Positions 1 to 9,346 are shown, numbered from the stretch's first letter. The stretch: DNA of 64,000 nt from JANMEB01 sp041740495 (GCA_041740495.1 JBGSLW010000345.1:1-64000), one strand, 5' to 3'. Numbers and translations are program-made. The notes: generated by a model not told the origin, from the letters alone.

Positions 1-1545
1 GGCTTCGCTGCGGGAGCCATCGAGCGAGAGGGCGATCCGCCGCGCTCCGCGCGACTCGGCGGGACCGAAATTCTGGAACACGAAGCCTTCCCGAGGACTC
101 GGGGCCCGGTTCAAGAGACTCCCTTGGGCGGCAAACGATAAGTTCCAACTGGTGGGATCGGGAATCAAGTCGACATGGATCGAACCGTGATTGCGCGCGC
201 GGCCGGCCATCCATTTCTCATCGACCAGCTGCCGCGGAGCAGCTTCCAGCCACCCTGGATCGGCCAGCACCTGGTTGAGCAACTCAGCGGACAACGTCAC
301 GCGGAGATTGGCATTGCGATAGAGCTGGTTCAATGCGGCCGCCAGTTGCAGATCTTCGGCCGACTCCGACCAATACACGTTTTGGAACTGATCGATCAAC
401 CGAGCCGCCGTCCGCCCGTTGGTCTGCTGGTGGAACGCCTCGAGGTCTCGCAGCAGTATTTCCGCCGAGACCGGTTCGACCGCTGCGGTGCGGAGCTCGA
501 GCTCTCGAGTCGCCGGAATCCATTGTTCGACCGCTCGGCGTTGCCCGGGGTCCAGTGCCTGGGAATACATGCGTGCCAAAGTACGTCGTGCGGCGGCCCG
601 CGGATCCGCTCCCTGCGCGAATAGCTCGTTCAAGTACAAGAATTCGCGCCAGGCTTCTGGAATCCCCTCCAGGTCCCAGCGTCGCGCCGAAATATTGTGG
701 GCGGCGGCGTCCGCACGGCGTTGTTTCTCCTCCCAGTTCCCGGCCGAATCGCCCAGCAGTCGCCATAATCGCACCCGGCGTTCGAGCTCGTAAGCCAACC
801 GCCCCAGCGATTGCGCCGATTGCGGATTCGCGTCGGTTGCCGCGCGTCCCAGGTCGATCGCAACTTCGCTCAATTCGTCCAACCCCTCGGCGAGTCGCGG
901 ATCCTCCCAGCTCGCAAGCGATTCCAATCGGCCCAGCGCCGCGTTCAGGCGTGGTTCCCACGGTCGAACGGAGTCGATCTGTTGGCATTCCGCCAGCTGC
1001 CCGCGCAGCGATTTGCATTCCGGCCAAAGCGTCCCCTTGGCGGGCGGCGGAGCCAGATCGGATACGGCGGTCTTTACCGTTTCGTCCACGGGCACCGTTT
1101 CGTCCACGGGCGCCGTATCGTCCGTCGGCGCCGCATCGTCCGTCCGCACGACATCGGCCGTCGGCATCAGCTCCAATGCCTCGGACTCCAATAACGAAAC
1201 CCCGTTGTCCGGAGTCGTGAGGGGCTCCGCGGGCTCTGGTGCGCTTGCGACGGCAAACGCGGACCGCCACGTCGGGTGATGTAACATCGACGCCAGTGGG
1301 GAGCCGGTCGGACGTTCTTCCCAGGGGTGGCGCGGGATCAGTTGGGCCAGGATGTCTTTCCCCCCGCCGAACCGTGCGGTGGGATGCGTGGCCACCGGCG
1401 CATTGTAGAACAGCGACTCCAACGGCCGCGGCCGAACCGCAGTGTCAAAGCGCGAGTGGGACGAACGGGGAACGTCGTCGCCGGACGGGCCCGGATGGGG
1501 GACGTACCCCATCCCCAGCACGACCAAGAATACGAACTTGAGCAT
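1..1545 (-). CDS. Large secreted planctomycete protein of unknown function, 3' end cut off by window edge
   Basis: Translating the minus strand from the ATG at 1545 gives 515 codons without a stop up to base 1, so the gene continues beyond the left edge. The N-terminus (MLKFVFLVVLGMGYVPHP) looks like a signal peptide. Residues about 120-165 are an acidic, Asp/Thr/Pro-rich linker with short repeats (TDDTAP, VDETVP). After this comes an Ala/Leu/Arg-rich, mostly helical region. The last part (around NQLYRNANLRVTLSAELLNQ and DLIPDPTSWNLSF) resembles, from memory, the C-terminal part of large hypothetical secreted proteins of planctomycetes. No enzymatic motif is visible. Other long open frames across this stretch are compositional shadows; only this frame has a signal peptide and a natural residue composition. 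Confidence 0.7.
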   Translation of the reverse strand, partial: MLKFVFLVVLGMGYVPHPGPSGDDVPRSSHSRFDTAVRPRPLESLFYNAPVATHPTARFGGGKDILAQLIPRHPWEERPTGSPLASMLHHPTWRSAFAVASAPEPAEPLTTPDNGVSLLESEALELMPTADVVRTDDAAPTDDTAPVDETVPVDETVKTAVSDLAPPPAKGTLWPECKSLRGQLAECQQIDSVRPWEPRLNAALGRLESLASWEDPRLAEGLDELSEVAIDLGRAATDANPQSAQSLGRLAYELERRVRLWRLLGDSAGNWEEKQRRADAAAHNISARRWDLEGIPEAWREFLYLNELFAQGADPRAAARRTLARMYSQALDPGQRRAVEQWIPATRELELRTAAVEPVSAEILLRDLEAFHQQTNGRTAARLIDQFQNVYWSESAEDLQLAAALNQLYRNANLRVTLSAELLNQVLADPGWLEAAPRQLVDEKWMAGRARNHGSIHVDLIPDPTSWNLSFAAQGSLLNRAPSPREGFVFQNFGPAESRGARRIALSLDGSRSEA

Positions 1546-1644
1546 AGCCACCCACCAGCGGTTGGACGTTGCGTGAACAAGGACCAGGCATCGCCTCAAT
1601 CCATTCACTCGAATGTTCGAGTCGTCGCCGATTTTTGCCGGGGG

Positions 1645-1663
1645 AACGACTCGGAGAGTCGTT
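1645..1663. repeat. Short perfect palindrome with core CGACTCGGAGAGTCG
   Basis: AACGACTC, loop GGA, GAGTCGTT. The 15-base core recurs at 39135-39153, 39177-39195 and 60323-60339, always outside genes and sometimes in the other orientation, so it is a dispersed element and not a chance hairpin. Here it lies in the spacer between the left-edge gene and the rsmD stop codon. A direct repeat (GTCGTTCGACGATGT) follows it at about 1658-1688. Otherwise the 1546-1844 spacer shows nothing I can name. Confidence 0.7.
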
Positions 1664-1844
1664 CGACGATGTGTCGTTCGACGATGTCAATCCGGATCGA
1701 GCCTAGCGCCTTGTCTCGGTATGCATCGGAGACTTTCGCGGCAGGATTCATGAGTTTCTACGGGATCAGGCGGAATCAGTTCGCCGCGAAATTCAAAACC
1801 GTGGCAGGTGACCGGTTGTATCGATTACAGCGACCGGGGAGCTG

Positions 1845-2504
1845 CTAGCAGAGTGCGGCCGACGGCCGCAGGACGTGGACCACAGCGGGAGAATACGATC
1901 GGCGACGCCAGCGGTCGGGGTAGGGCAATTGCGCGCCGTCGAACCGCGTATCGGACTCGACGACAAACACGCTTTCGCTCGGCGCCAGATCGATCAGATG
2001 CTGCAGCAACCCGATCAGGTCGACCGCCCTTTGCACGTACAGGTCATACGGCGGAGAACAGAAAACCAGCCAAGGGACCGACGTCCCGTAGGGTGGATGC
2101 TCGCTGGAAAGCTGCCGGCCCCAGAAAAACGTGTCCGCCGCAATGACGACGCCGCGAGACTCCAACTGCAATTGCTGCAAGTTCTCTTCGATCAACTGCG
2201 CGGTGGGAATGTGTCGTTCGATGAAGATCGCGTGGAGAGCGCCCCGGCTGAGGGCTTCGATTCCCAGCGCGCCGCTTCCGGAAAACAAATCGATTGCCAA
2301 CCTTCCGGGAACCCAAGCCCCGATCAAGTTGAACACGGCTTCGCGAACATTGTCCTTCATCGGACGGGTTCGCGGATCTCCCGAGTATCGCAATTGGCGT
2401 CCGCGGAGTTCCCCGCCGATGATGCGGAGCGAGTTGGATTGCGCTCGGGTCAGTGCGGGGGATTCAGAATTCGAATCGCGATTGCGGCGGCGGCGGGTGT
2501 TCAT
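1845..2504 (-). CDS. rsmD: 16S rRNA (guanine966-N2)-methyltransferase RsmD
   Basis: 219 residues, the usual size for RsmD. The enzyme transfers a methyl group from S-adenosylmethionine to N2 of G966 in 16S rRNA. The N-terminal RIIGGELRGRQL and RPMKDNVREAVFN are typical of the family. The SAM-binding motif I is DLFSGSGALGIEALSRGA, and the catalytic motif IV is present as SPPY (usually DPPY). The first 20 residues are a poorly conserved Arg/Ser-rich extension, so the true start could be a little downstream. The gene is divergent from the first cyclophilin, with about 270 bases between them. Confidence 0.9.
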   Translation of the reverse strand: MNTRRRRNRDSNSESPALTRAQSNSLRIIGGELRGRQLRYSGDPRTRPMKDNVREAVFNLIGAWVPGRLAIDLFSGSGALGIEALSRGALHAIFIERHIPTAQLIEENLQQLQLESRGVVIAADTFFWGRQLSSEHPPYGTSVPWLVFCSPPYDLYVQRAVDLIGLLQHLIDLAPSESVFVVESDTRFDGAQLPYPDRWRRRSYSPAVVHVLRPSAALC

Positions 2505-2733
2505 TCGAGCGTGACGGGGACGATGCGTGGGTCAAAATGCCCCAACGGGGAACTGGGCCGGTATTGCGCGGCGGGCTGGTATTCTCGACTGCGGTTCGCG
2601 AAATCGCAATCGGCGATTTGTTTCGACGCGGCGCCGGCATCCGTCCGATAGGTGCTTGCCTGCGGATTTGCGGTGTCCAGCGCGACCAGAAACCGATGGC
2701 TGGCGGCGGACGACCCATTCTTCAGGAGACGGG

Positions 2734-2739
2734 TATAAT
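2734..2739 (+). promoter_or_regulatory. Candidate -10 box TATAAT upstream of the first cyclophilin gene
   Basis: A perfect TATAAT sits 33 bases before the chosen ATG at 2773 in the divergent rsmD/cyclophilin spacer. A convincing -35 box at 16-18 bases was not found, so this rests on the -10 match and its position only. Confidence 0.35.
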
Positions 2740-2772
2740 GGTTCGTTCGCAGAGAGCAGGCTCGACACGACG

Positions 2773-3978
2773 ATGAGGTGGATACACGTGAAGCAAACGA
2801 AACGCCGCTTGAGCGGGTTCGGCCAAGGACTCCTGATCGGCTTGATTTGTACCGTTTGTACGGCGAATTGGGCTGCCCCAAGCCACGGGCAACAAACCGA
2901 CTTATTGGCTCAGTTCGATACGGCGGTCGGGCAGTGGAAACAGGCGGCCAAAGACGCGATCCTCGCACGGCAACAGTACGTGGTATGTGAACGACACGAG
3001 GCCGAACAGATCGCCGCGACTTGGACGAAGGCCGTGGAGTTGGGGCGAGAGCAATACGACCTGGCGGTCCGTTTGGCCGGGCAGATCGTCGAGCAATCCC
3101 CCGAGCAGTTTACGCCCGACGTCGCTTCGTTGTTGAGCTCGGCGATCACCACCAGTTACGACTCCGGGAACTACGAAACCGCCGCTCAGTTGTCGGACAA
3201 GATACTGGCATCGGCGGCGCAAACCCCACCCAGCATCCTGGGACTGCGCGTGCTCACGGCGTACGCGTTGAACGACTTTGAAAACTGTAAGGTCTTGTTG
3301 GAGCGGTACAAGCAGCTGGGCATCCCGCTCATGGAACAAATGAAATTGATCGATCAGCACTTGGACGATCTGATCGTGGCATGGCAGCGCGAGCAAGCTT
3401 TGCGGGCAGAAGAAGCCGCGCGCGACGACTTGCCGCGGGTGCGATTGATCTGCGATGTGGACGGCGACAACGAAGTGATTCTGGAGTTATTTGAGGACAG
3501 CGCCCCGCGCAATGTCGCCAACTTCCTCTCGTTGGTCCAACGAGGGTTCTACGATAATTTGACGTTTCACCAGGTACTTACGCACATCGCTGCCATCAGC
3601 GGCTCGCCGAACGGCGACGGCGCCGAGGATCCTCCCTATCTGGTGCGGGGCGAAGCAGATTCTCCCAATGCCCGGCACTCGTTTCGCGGCGCCGTGGCGA
3701 TGGCCAGTCTCCGCAACGGGAATTTACACGGCACGCATTTCTATTTCGCGCTGGCGCCCAGCGTCGATAATTCGGCGGATGCCACGATCATCGGACGGGT
3801 GATCTCGGGGATGGATGTGGTCAATCGCCTCAACATTACCCACGTTTCCAACGACAAGAAGAAGACGTTTGACCGAATCGATGGCGTTCCCGCAACGAAG
3901 ATCCTCAAAGCCGAAGTCATCCGGGATCGCGGGCACGACTACCAACCCGAACCGATTGGGGGCGTGCCGGGAGGCTAG
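2773..3978 (+). CDS. Secreted cyclophilin-type protein with degraded active site
   Basis: 401 residues from the ATG at 2773. This start is preferred over upstream in-frame starts because it gives a basic N-terminus and a signal peptide (GLLIGLICTVCTANWA). Residues about 25-215 are helical. A cyclophilin-like beta-barrel follows from about residue 218 (VILELFEDSAPRNVANFLSL). The family catalytic signature FHRVI..F..Q is changed to FHQVLTHIAAIS, so the catalytic Arg is Gln and the Phe and Gln of the pocket are lost. The usual GSQFFI is GTHFYF. It is therefore probably not an active peptidyl-prolyl isomerase but a binding or scaffold protein. It has the same architecture as the next gene and looks like its diverged duplicate. 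Confidence 0.8.
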   Translation: MRWIHVKQTKRRLSGFGQGLLIGLICTVCTANWAAPSHGQQTDLLAQFDTAVGQWKQAAKDAILARQQYVVCERHEAEQIAATWTKAVELGREQYDLAVRLAGQIVEQSPEQFTPDVASLLSSAITTSYDSGNYETAAQLSDKILASAAQTPPSILGLRVLTAYALNDFENCKVLLERYKQLGIPLMEQMKLIDQHLDDLIVAWQREQALRAEEAARDDLPRVRLICDVDGDNEVILELFEDSAPRNVANFLSLVQRGFYDNLTFHQVLTHIAAISGSPNGDGAEDPPYLVRGEADSPNARHSFRGAVAMASLRNGNLHGTHFYFALAPSVDNSADATIIGRVISGMDVVNRLNITHVSNDKKKTFDRIDGVPATKILKAEVIRDRGHDYQPEPIGGVPGG

Positions 3979-4215
3979 CTACCGTTTTTTTGGATTCCGT
4001 TGCGACCGCAGGAACATTCGCCGATGGCCGTTGGGCTCGATTTTTGGCGTCCGGCCTGGCGGCAGACTACTGACAAACTCCGCGATAACTGGCAAAATAG
4101 TGGATCGGCGAACGGAGACTGCGTGTCGAGACGATCGGCGCAAGTTTTCGTTCGGTCGGACCGATCCAATCGACCAACCTTTCGATGTGTGTTTAACGAG
4201 TATCGAGCAAGAGAC

Positions 4216-5460
4216 ATGAACAAGTGGAATTCGATCATCGGCGCCCTGATCTTTGGGGCGATCGTGTTTGGGGGCGTCGAGTCGCACGCAGGTTGCAGCG
4301 GAATTTGGCAGGATACGCCGGCGGACACGGCGCCGGCAGATTCGGATGCCCCGTCCGCAGACGCCGCGCCTCAGGAAACTCAGGAGACCCCGCCTCCCCA
4401 GGATGCAGCGGAAGCGGGAGGCGAGGCCGCCGCGGAAAAGCCGCAAGAGACTGCAACTCCCCCCGCCGCTGCAGAAACAACGGAGGCGGTTCCGGCGGAT
4501 GCCGCGGCCGGGGACGACAAATCGTTCGATGAGCTGTTGGCGGAATGGCAAAAGACATATGAGCAGCTGGTGACCTTGGAGAAGGCTGCTCGGTCCGACG
4601 AAGCGACCGACGAAGCGAAAACGGTCTATACCTCGGCGGTCGACCAGGCCTATCAGTTGCTGGACCAGCTGGAAGCGGCCTCGATTGCCGCCATCGCCGC
4701 CGACCCGAATAACGAGCGAGCGACGGAGACCTTGGTCGGGATCATGCTCAACGCCAGTCGCAAGACCGGCAATGACAGGAAGATCCTGCTGGACGCAGAC
4801 GGTCTGTTCGCGGCAGCCTCGGCGGAAGCGATGCTCGACAAGGCATTGAGCTCCACGCGGATGCAGCCGTATGGGCGCGATTTGTTCAACGAGATCAAAG
4901 TCCGCCTCAAAGAAGCGAAAGCGAACGACTTGCCGCGCGTGAAGCTGGTCACCAGCAAAGGCGAACTCGTCGTGGAGTTGTTCGAGGACCAGGCGCCGAA
5001 CACTGTCGCGAACTTCATCAGCCTGGTGAATTCCGGCAAGTACGCGAACACGCCGTTTCATCGCGTGATCGAGGGCTTCATGGCCCAAACCGGCGACTTT
5101 GAAAAGAAAGATGGAACCGGCGGACCGGGGTACACGATCGCTTGCGAGTGCAGCCGCGAGGATCACCGCACCCACTACACGGGCACGCTGAGCATGGCGC
5201 ATGGCGGGAAGGATACGGGCGGCTCACAGTTTTTCATTTGTTTCGGCGCCACCCCGCACTTGGATGGCAGGCATACGGCTTTCGGTCGCGTGGTGAGCGG
5301 ATTCGATGTATTGGATAGTTTGACGCGAACGCACTCGTCCGGCCTGGGAGGAGAGACTCCCATCCCCGGCGTCACCCCCGATACGATTGTTTCCGCCGAA
5401 GTCGTTCGCGATCGCGGCCACGAATACAAACCCGAAACGACTCCGGACCCCGCGAAGTAG
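4216..5460 (+). CDS. Secreted peptidyl-prolyl cis-trans isomerase, cyclophilin type
   Basis: 414 residues from the ATG at 4216, chosen for its signal peptide (IIGALIFGAIVFGGVESHA). Residues about 30-100 are an Ala/Pro/Glu/Thr-rich linker. A helical segment follows (ELLAEWQKTYEQLVTLEKA), then a cyclophilin domain from about residue 237. The active site is complete: FHRVIEGFMAQTGDF holds the catalytic Arg, Phe and Gln, with GTGGPGYTI, LSMAHG, GGSQFFI and a tail DGRHTAFGRVVSGFDV. It should catalyse proline isomerisation in exported proteins. The helical region is shared with the upstream copy (similar around the WK/WQK segment). The 237-base spacer between the two genes shows no other gene. Confidence 0.88.
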   Translation: MNKWNSIIGALIFGAIVFGGVESHAGCSGIWQDTPADTAPADSDAPSADAAPQETQETPPPQDAAEAGGEAAAEKPQETATPPAAAETTEAVPADAAAGDDKSFDELLAEWQKTYEQLVTLEKAARSDEATDEAKTVYTSAVDQAYQLLDQLEAASIAAIAADPNNERATETLVGIMLNASRKTGNDRKILLDADGLFAAASAEAMLDKALSSTRMQPYGRDLFNEIKVRLKEAKANDLPRVKLVTSKGELVVELFEDQAPNTVANFISLVNSGKYANTPFHRVIEGFMAQTGDFEKKDGTGGPGYTIACECSREDHRTHYTGTLSMAHGGKDTGGSQFFICFGATPHLDGRHTAFGRVVSGFDVLDSLTRTHSSGLGGETPIPGVTPDTIVSAEVVRDRGHEYKPETTPDPAK

Positions 5461-5482
5461 CACCGCTCCCCAGGCCAGCGGC

Positions 5483-6154
5483 ATGACCCAACGTGAACGC
5501 GCCGAGTTCATCGCTCGGCGGCTTGAGGAGCTGTACGGGGATCCGCCGATCCCCCTGCACCATCGCGATCCGTACACGCTGTTGGTGGCGGTGGTGCTCA
5601 GCGCACAGTGCACCGATGTCCGCGTCAATCAGGTGACGAAGCCGCTGTTTGTTCGGGCTCACACGCCCCGACAGATGGCGCGTTTGCCCGTGTCGGAGAT
5701 TCTGTCGATCATTCGGCCCTGTGGACTCGCTCCGCGGAAAGCCGCCGCGATATCGCAGCTGTCCCGGATCCTGGTGGAGAAGTATGGTGGTCAAGTCCCG
5801 CAATCGTTCGAAGCCCTGGAGGATTTGCCCGGTGTGGGACACAAGACTGCCAGTGTCGTCATGTCCCAGGCCTTCGGCATCCCAGCGTTTCCGGTCGATA
5901 CGCATATCCACCGGTTGGCCCGTCGCTGGCGGCTCTCGTCCGGAAAAAACGTCGTGCAAACCGAAGCCGATTTGAAACGGTTGTTTCCCAGCACGCTGTG
6001 GAACCGGCTCCACCTGCAGATCATCTACTATGGGCGTGAGCATTGCACGGCTCGCGGTTGCGATGGGACGCGTTGCGAAATCTGCCGGACCTGTAACGCG
6101 CGGTCTTCCCGAGCCTCGGGGGACCGGCGGACGCCGACCCGGGTTCGACGTTGA
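5483..6154 (+). CDS. nth: Endonuclease III (DNA glycosylase / AP lyase)
   Basis: 223 residues from the ATG at 5483, only 22 bases after the cyclophilin stop. It removes oxidised pyrimidines and cleaves the abasic site in base excision repair. The helix-hairpin-helix reads LEDLPGVGHKTASVVM with the catalytic Lys at about residue 120, and the catalytic Asp is in FPVDTHIHR at about 139. The central LSAQCTDVRVN is typical. The C-terminal cysteines are present but oddly spaced: C-X4-C-X4-C-X2-C-X2-C instead of the classical C-X6-C-X2-C-X5-C of the [4Fe-4S] cluster. Family membership is clear; cluster loading is less so. Confidence 0.93.
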   Translation: MTQRERAEFIARRLEELYGDPPIPLHHRDPYTLLVAVVLSAQCTDVRVNQVTKPLFVRAHTPRQMARLPVSEILSIIRPCGLAPRKAAAISQLSRILVEKYGGQVPQSFEALEDLPGVGHKTASVVMSQAFGIPAFPVDTHIHRLARRWRLSSGKNVVQTEADLKRLFPSTLWNRLHLQIIYYGREHCTARGCDGTRCEICRTCNARSSRASGDRRTPTRVRR

Positions 6155-6191
6155 TTGCCTCACCGTCGTCCTTTCCCTACGATAAGTGGGC

Positions 6192-8090
6192 ATGACCAGC
6201 TCGATCCGATGCCCCGTTTGCGACTTGGATTTTCAGCCCGCGCCGTCGGCCCCGGACTCGCATTCGTGCGAATGCCCGTACTGCCGCCATACCTGGGGAT
6301 CGGCGGAGGCAGCGGCAGCTCGAACCGCCGCCGCGATCGAATTGCCGATCCGTAAGCCCAAGGCGGTTCAGCCCCGATCGACTGCGGCGACACCGCTGCC
6401 GCCCACGGCGCCCCTGCCCGCGGATCCATCCCCCGTCGCGGAATGGCGAGTCGAGGCGACTTCGCAGCGCCGCGACTCGCATCCCCAACTAACGACGGGG
6501 CGGAGCTCTCGGGGTCGCCACGTGCTGTGGGCTCTCAGTGTTTTTTCTGTCGCCGCCTTGGTGACCTGCGGGTACGTGCTCTACGCCCAATTCGGAGCGC
6601 GACGAGATGCTTCGGCCTCGGCGTCGACCTTGTCGGATTCGGCTGCGAGCGATTCGAGTTCCGCCGGCCAAGCTCGTGGATTGGCGACGAACCCGACCGC
6701 GGCCGAACCGACGATCGCAACGAATGCGGAGAGCGAGCCTGCCCCCACGCCGACCGTGAATGAACTCGATCGGCTTCGATTCCTGGCCAACGATCAGTAT
6801 CTGTCCCTTTGGAGCAAGCTGTATCCGTATCTTGTCGAACTCCGGGTGCATCGCGGAAATGAGACGCGACAAGTTGCGGGGGTGATCGTCGATTCACGGG
6901 GCTGGGTCGCGACCAGTTGGACTGCGATTCGCGACGCCGAATGGATCGAGGTCCGGCCGGCCGCCAAGGCCTTCAATTCCGCACAAGTGACCGGGGAATT
7001 GGTCGACGAGTGCCGCGGATTATTGGCCCACAACCCGGGGCACGACTTGGCGTTGGTCGCGATCAACCGCCGATTGGTGGGCGGGTTTTCCGCACTCCCG
7101 ATCGACCGGGGCGAGTTGATCGTGGGGGGGGATACGTTGATCGGGGCAGCTCCCCCGCCAGAGAAGGAACGAATCTGGCTGTTTGATGCACCGATCCAAC
7201 AGTCGGCAACGCGAGACCGACTTCCGGCCCCAATCCAGGGGCGGATCCCATCGCCCGCCGATCCGATCGAATCGTCGGCGGTTTGGCTGATCTGCGGCGG
7301 GCCGGCAGATCGACTGCGGCTAGGCGTCCCGCTTTTCACTCCGCAGGCACAATTGGCGGGGATGCTGGTTGCAGGATCTCAGTCGACCGAAGGGGTGGCG
7401 ATCACCGCTGCAGCGATCGACCAACTTTGCCAACAGGCTGGGGAAACCGTGCGTGCATTCCCCTTGCCCGGGAACGGCGGTGGCGCGGAGACCGATACGA
7501 TGCCGCTGCATGCTGGCGATCCGAGCGCGCAGGATCCGAGACTGACAGAACTAGAAGCAAGCGCCACTGCGGTTCTTCAGGGTGGCGCGTTCAGCGACCA
7601 ACCCGAACAATACGAATCCTTTCGGGCGTTCGCAGAGAATCTGTTGCGCGTGGACCGCGAACTGGGCGAAGCCGATGATTCGGCGGAGGCTCGCCGTGAA
7701 CTCGATCGCGTCTTGGATCGATTCCAAATTCAATTGGCGGATCAATGGACTTTAGGACAGTTCAAGGTTGCCGGGTTCAACGCCTTGGCCTGGGATGCGA
7801 CGACTCTGGACGGAGCGGCGTTCGCGGCGGTAGGCACGGTCGATCAGGCCGGCATCACCGCCCCCAAAATCAACGGCCGCGAAACGATCGTCTTTCGGTT
7901 GGAACCCACCGACCAGCGGTTGATCACGACGCTGACACACCACCCCGAAATATTCCTTCCGGGATCTCGTTGGTTGATCGTCGGGGCCAGCCAGTCCGCG
8001 GCGCCTGAATTCCACGGTTCGATTCCGATGCCGTACACGGCGCGGCGCTGCCTGATTACTCGGGTATTTTCGGTGGAGAGCGGGGAATAG
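6192..8090 (+). CDS. Zinc-ribbon, membrane-anchored protein with a trypsin-like domain lacking its catalytic residues
   Basis: 632 residues from the ATG at 6192 (a GTG two codons earlier is also possible). An N-terminal zinc ribbon has two Cys pairs (CPVC, CPYC). A Pro/Ala-rich linker follows, then one membrane helix at about 109-131 (LWALSVFSVAALVTCGYVLYA) and a Ser/Ala linker. Residues about 200-420 resemble a DegP/trypsin fold: GVIVDSRGWVATSWTAI matches the strand that normally carries the catalytic His (here Trp), GHDLALVAI matches the Asp region, and the Ser region seems to be LRLGVPLF without GNSGGP. I therefore read it as a pseudoprotease. The C-terminal third has no motif I recognise. 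Assignment to the trypsin fold is inference from these motifs. Confidence 0.6.
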   Translation: MTSSIRCPVCDLDFQPAPSAPDSHSCECPYCRHTWGSAEAAAARTAAAIELPIRKPKAVQPRSTAATPLPPTAPLPADPSPVAEWRVEATSQRRDSHPQLTTGRSSRGRHVLWALSVFSVAALVTCGYVLYAQFGARRDASASASTLSDSAASDSSSAGQARGLATNPTAAEPTIATNAESEPAPTPTVNELDRLRFLANDQYLSLWSKLYPYLVELRVHRGNETRQVAGVIVDSRGWVATSWTAIRDAEWIEVRPAAKAFNSAQVTGELVDECRGLLAHNPGHDLALVAINRRLVGGFSALPIDRGELIVGGDTLIGAAPPPEKERIWLFDAPIQQSATRDRLPAPIQGRIPSPADPIESSAVWLICGGPADRLRLGVPLFTPQAQLAGMLVAGSQSTEGVAITAAAIDQLCQQAGETVRAFPLPGNGGGAETDTMPLHAGDPSAQDPRLTELEASATAVLQGGAFSDQPEQYESFRAFAENLLRVDRELGEADDSAEARRELDRVLDRFQIQLADQWTLGQFKVAGFNALAWDATTLDGAAFAAVGTVDQAGITAPKINGRETIVFRLEPTDQRLITTLTHHPEIFLPGSRWLIVGASQSAAPEFHGSIPMPYTARRCLITRVFSVESGE

Positions 8091-8239
8091 CATCGCGCGG
8101 ATAGGAACTAGCACGGATCGCAATCGCACCTGACGCCAAAGGACGCCGTGCCGTTTCCGCTTACGCCATCCCTTGGGGAGAGTGAAAATCGTGTGAGATT
8201 CGCCCCGCGGACAACGGCTCAACCTAAAAATCGAGGCGA

Positions 8240-9346
8240 TCACAGTCGGTGTGTGGGAACGGGCCGGCCGGGGCGAAAGCTCTGCATTGCCTTGATCTCG
8301 GCCGCCGCCTGATATTGGCTGGCAGTGATCTCGATCGCGCGCGTGGTCAACGCGGCTAACTCCTCCGGATCCAGGGCCACGCGGGCGTTGACGACCAGTT
8401 CCGCCTCGCCGGTACGGCAATTCGAGGCCAACGAGAGTTGCGGAGGATCGAAGCTGCTGATCAGGTTGACGACGGCGTAATAGCCTTCGTGCATTCCGAT
8501 GACTTTGAGGTGAGCGGTCTCCGCGCCGCGGCCCGCCAGATCGTCGCGCATCCGCTCGATCAAACTGAACAAGAGTGCGTCGAGCTCGAAGGGTTGGCGG
8601 GCCTGCACGCGGACTTGGGCGTTGAGCCAGCCGAGTTCTGCTTCGCCTTCCGCATAGACGTCATAGTCGACCTCCATCATGCGGGTTCCGAAGGCTCCGC
8701 GTTGGTCCAGAAATTCGTAGAGTGCTTCCATTCCCGCACCGGTCTTGGCGGAGACGCGAAGCAGCGGTCGATCGGGAAACTGCGTCTCGATGAGTCCGGT
8801 GAGGTCCTCGATTTCCGTCGAGCTCAATTCGTCGATCCGGTTAAGGATCACGAAGTCCGCTTCCTCGATTTGTTTGCGAAAGATGTACTCGGCTTGAGGG
8901 GAAAAGCCGGCGTTACCTCCCCCTCCCAGAATTCGCCGACCGTGGCTTGGCTTGACAATCACCCCGTAGGGGGCGATATCGAACGGCTGAGTGTAGACGT
9001 GCTGGAGCGGACGGATGACCGTGGCGACCAGATCTGTGCAACTGCCCACCGGTTCAGCGAGAATCACACTGGGGCGGGCGGCCGCACCGAGACGTTCGAC
9101 CGTCGCGGTCAGCTCGTTGAAATTGCAACAGAAGCACGACCCGGCGACTTCCCCCACATCGAAGCCTTGCGCGCGCAGCAAATGCGTATCGACCAGATCG
9201 GTCGCTTGATCGTTCGTGACGATCACCACCCGTTCACCGCGCTGTTGGTACCGAGCTGCCAGCCGCGCGACCGTCGTGGTTTTTCCAGCTCCTAAGAATC
9301 CGCCGATCATCAGGAAACGGGGATTATGTTCGATGGTCGTCATCAT
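8240..9346 (-). CDS. CobW/P47K-family GTPase (putative metal chaperone)
   Basis: 368 residues. G3E-family GTPases of this group deliver metals (Zn, Co) to target enzymes. Walker A is GGFLGAGKTTT near the N-terminus. The metal-binding CXCC motif occurs as GSCFCCN at about residue 70, and the guanine-specificity motif is NRID. ILAEPVGSCTDL and the C-terminal region fit the family. The start at 9346 gives the short N-terminus expected before the P-loop, and a purine-rich GGAGAA lies a few bases upstream. It follows the aquaporin gene on the same strand, with a long hairpin between them. Which metal and which client protein cannot be told from here. Confidence 0.85.
   Translation of the reverse strand: MMTTIEHNPRFLMIGGFLGAGKTTTVARLAARYQQRGERVVIVTNDQATDLVDTHLLRAQGFDVGEVAGSCFCCNFNELTATVERLGAAARPSVILAEPVGSCTDLVATVIRPLQHVYTQPFDIAPYGVIVKPSHGRRILGGGGNAGFSPQAEYIFRKQIEEADFVILNRIDELSSTEIEDLTGLIETQFPDRPLLRVSAKTGAGMEALYEFLDQRGAFGTRMMEVDYDVYAEGEAELGWLNAQVRVQARQPFELDALLFSLIERMRDDLAGRGAETAHLKVIGMHEGYYAVVNLISSFDPPQLSLASNCRTGEAELVVNARVALDPEELAALTTRAIEITASQYQAAAEIKAMQSFRPGRPVPTHRL

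Noticed and set aside
284..1270. Arg/Gly-rich minus-strand frame near the left edge
   Set aside because: Another minus frame from 1545 has a signal peptide and normal composition and runs off the edge; this one is its shadow.
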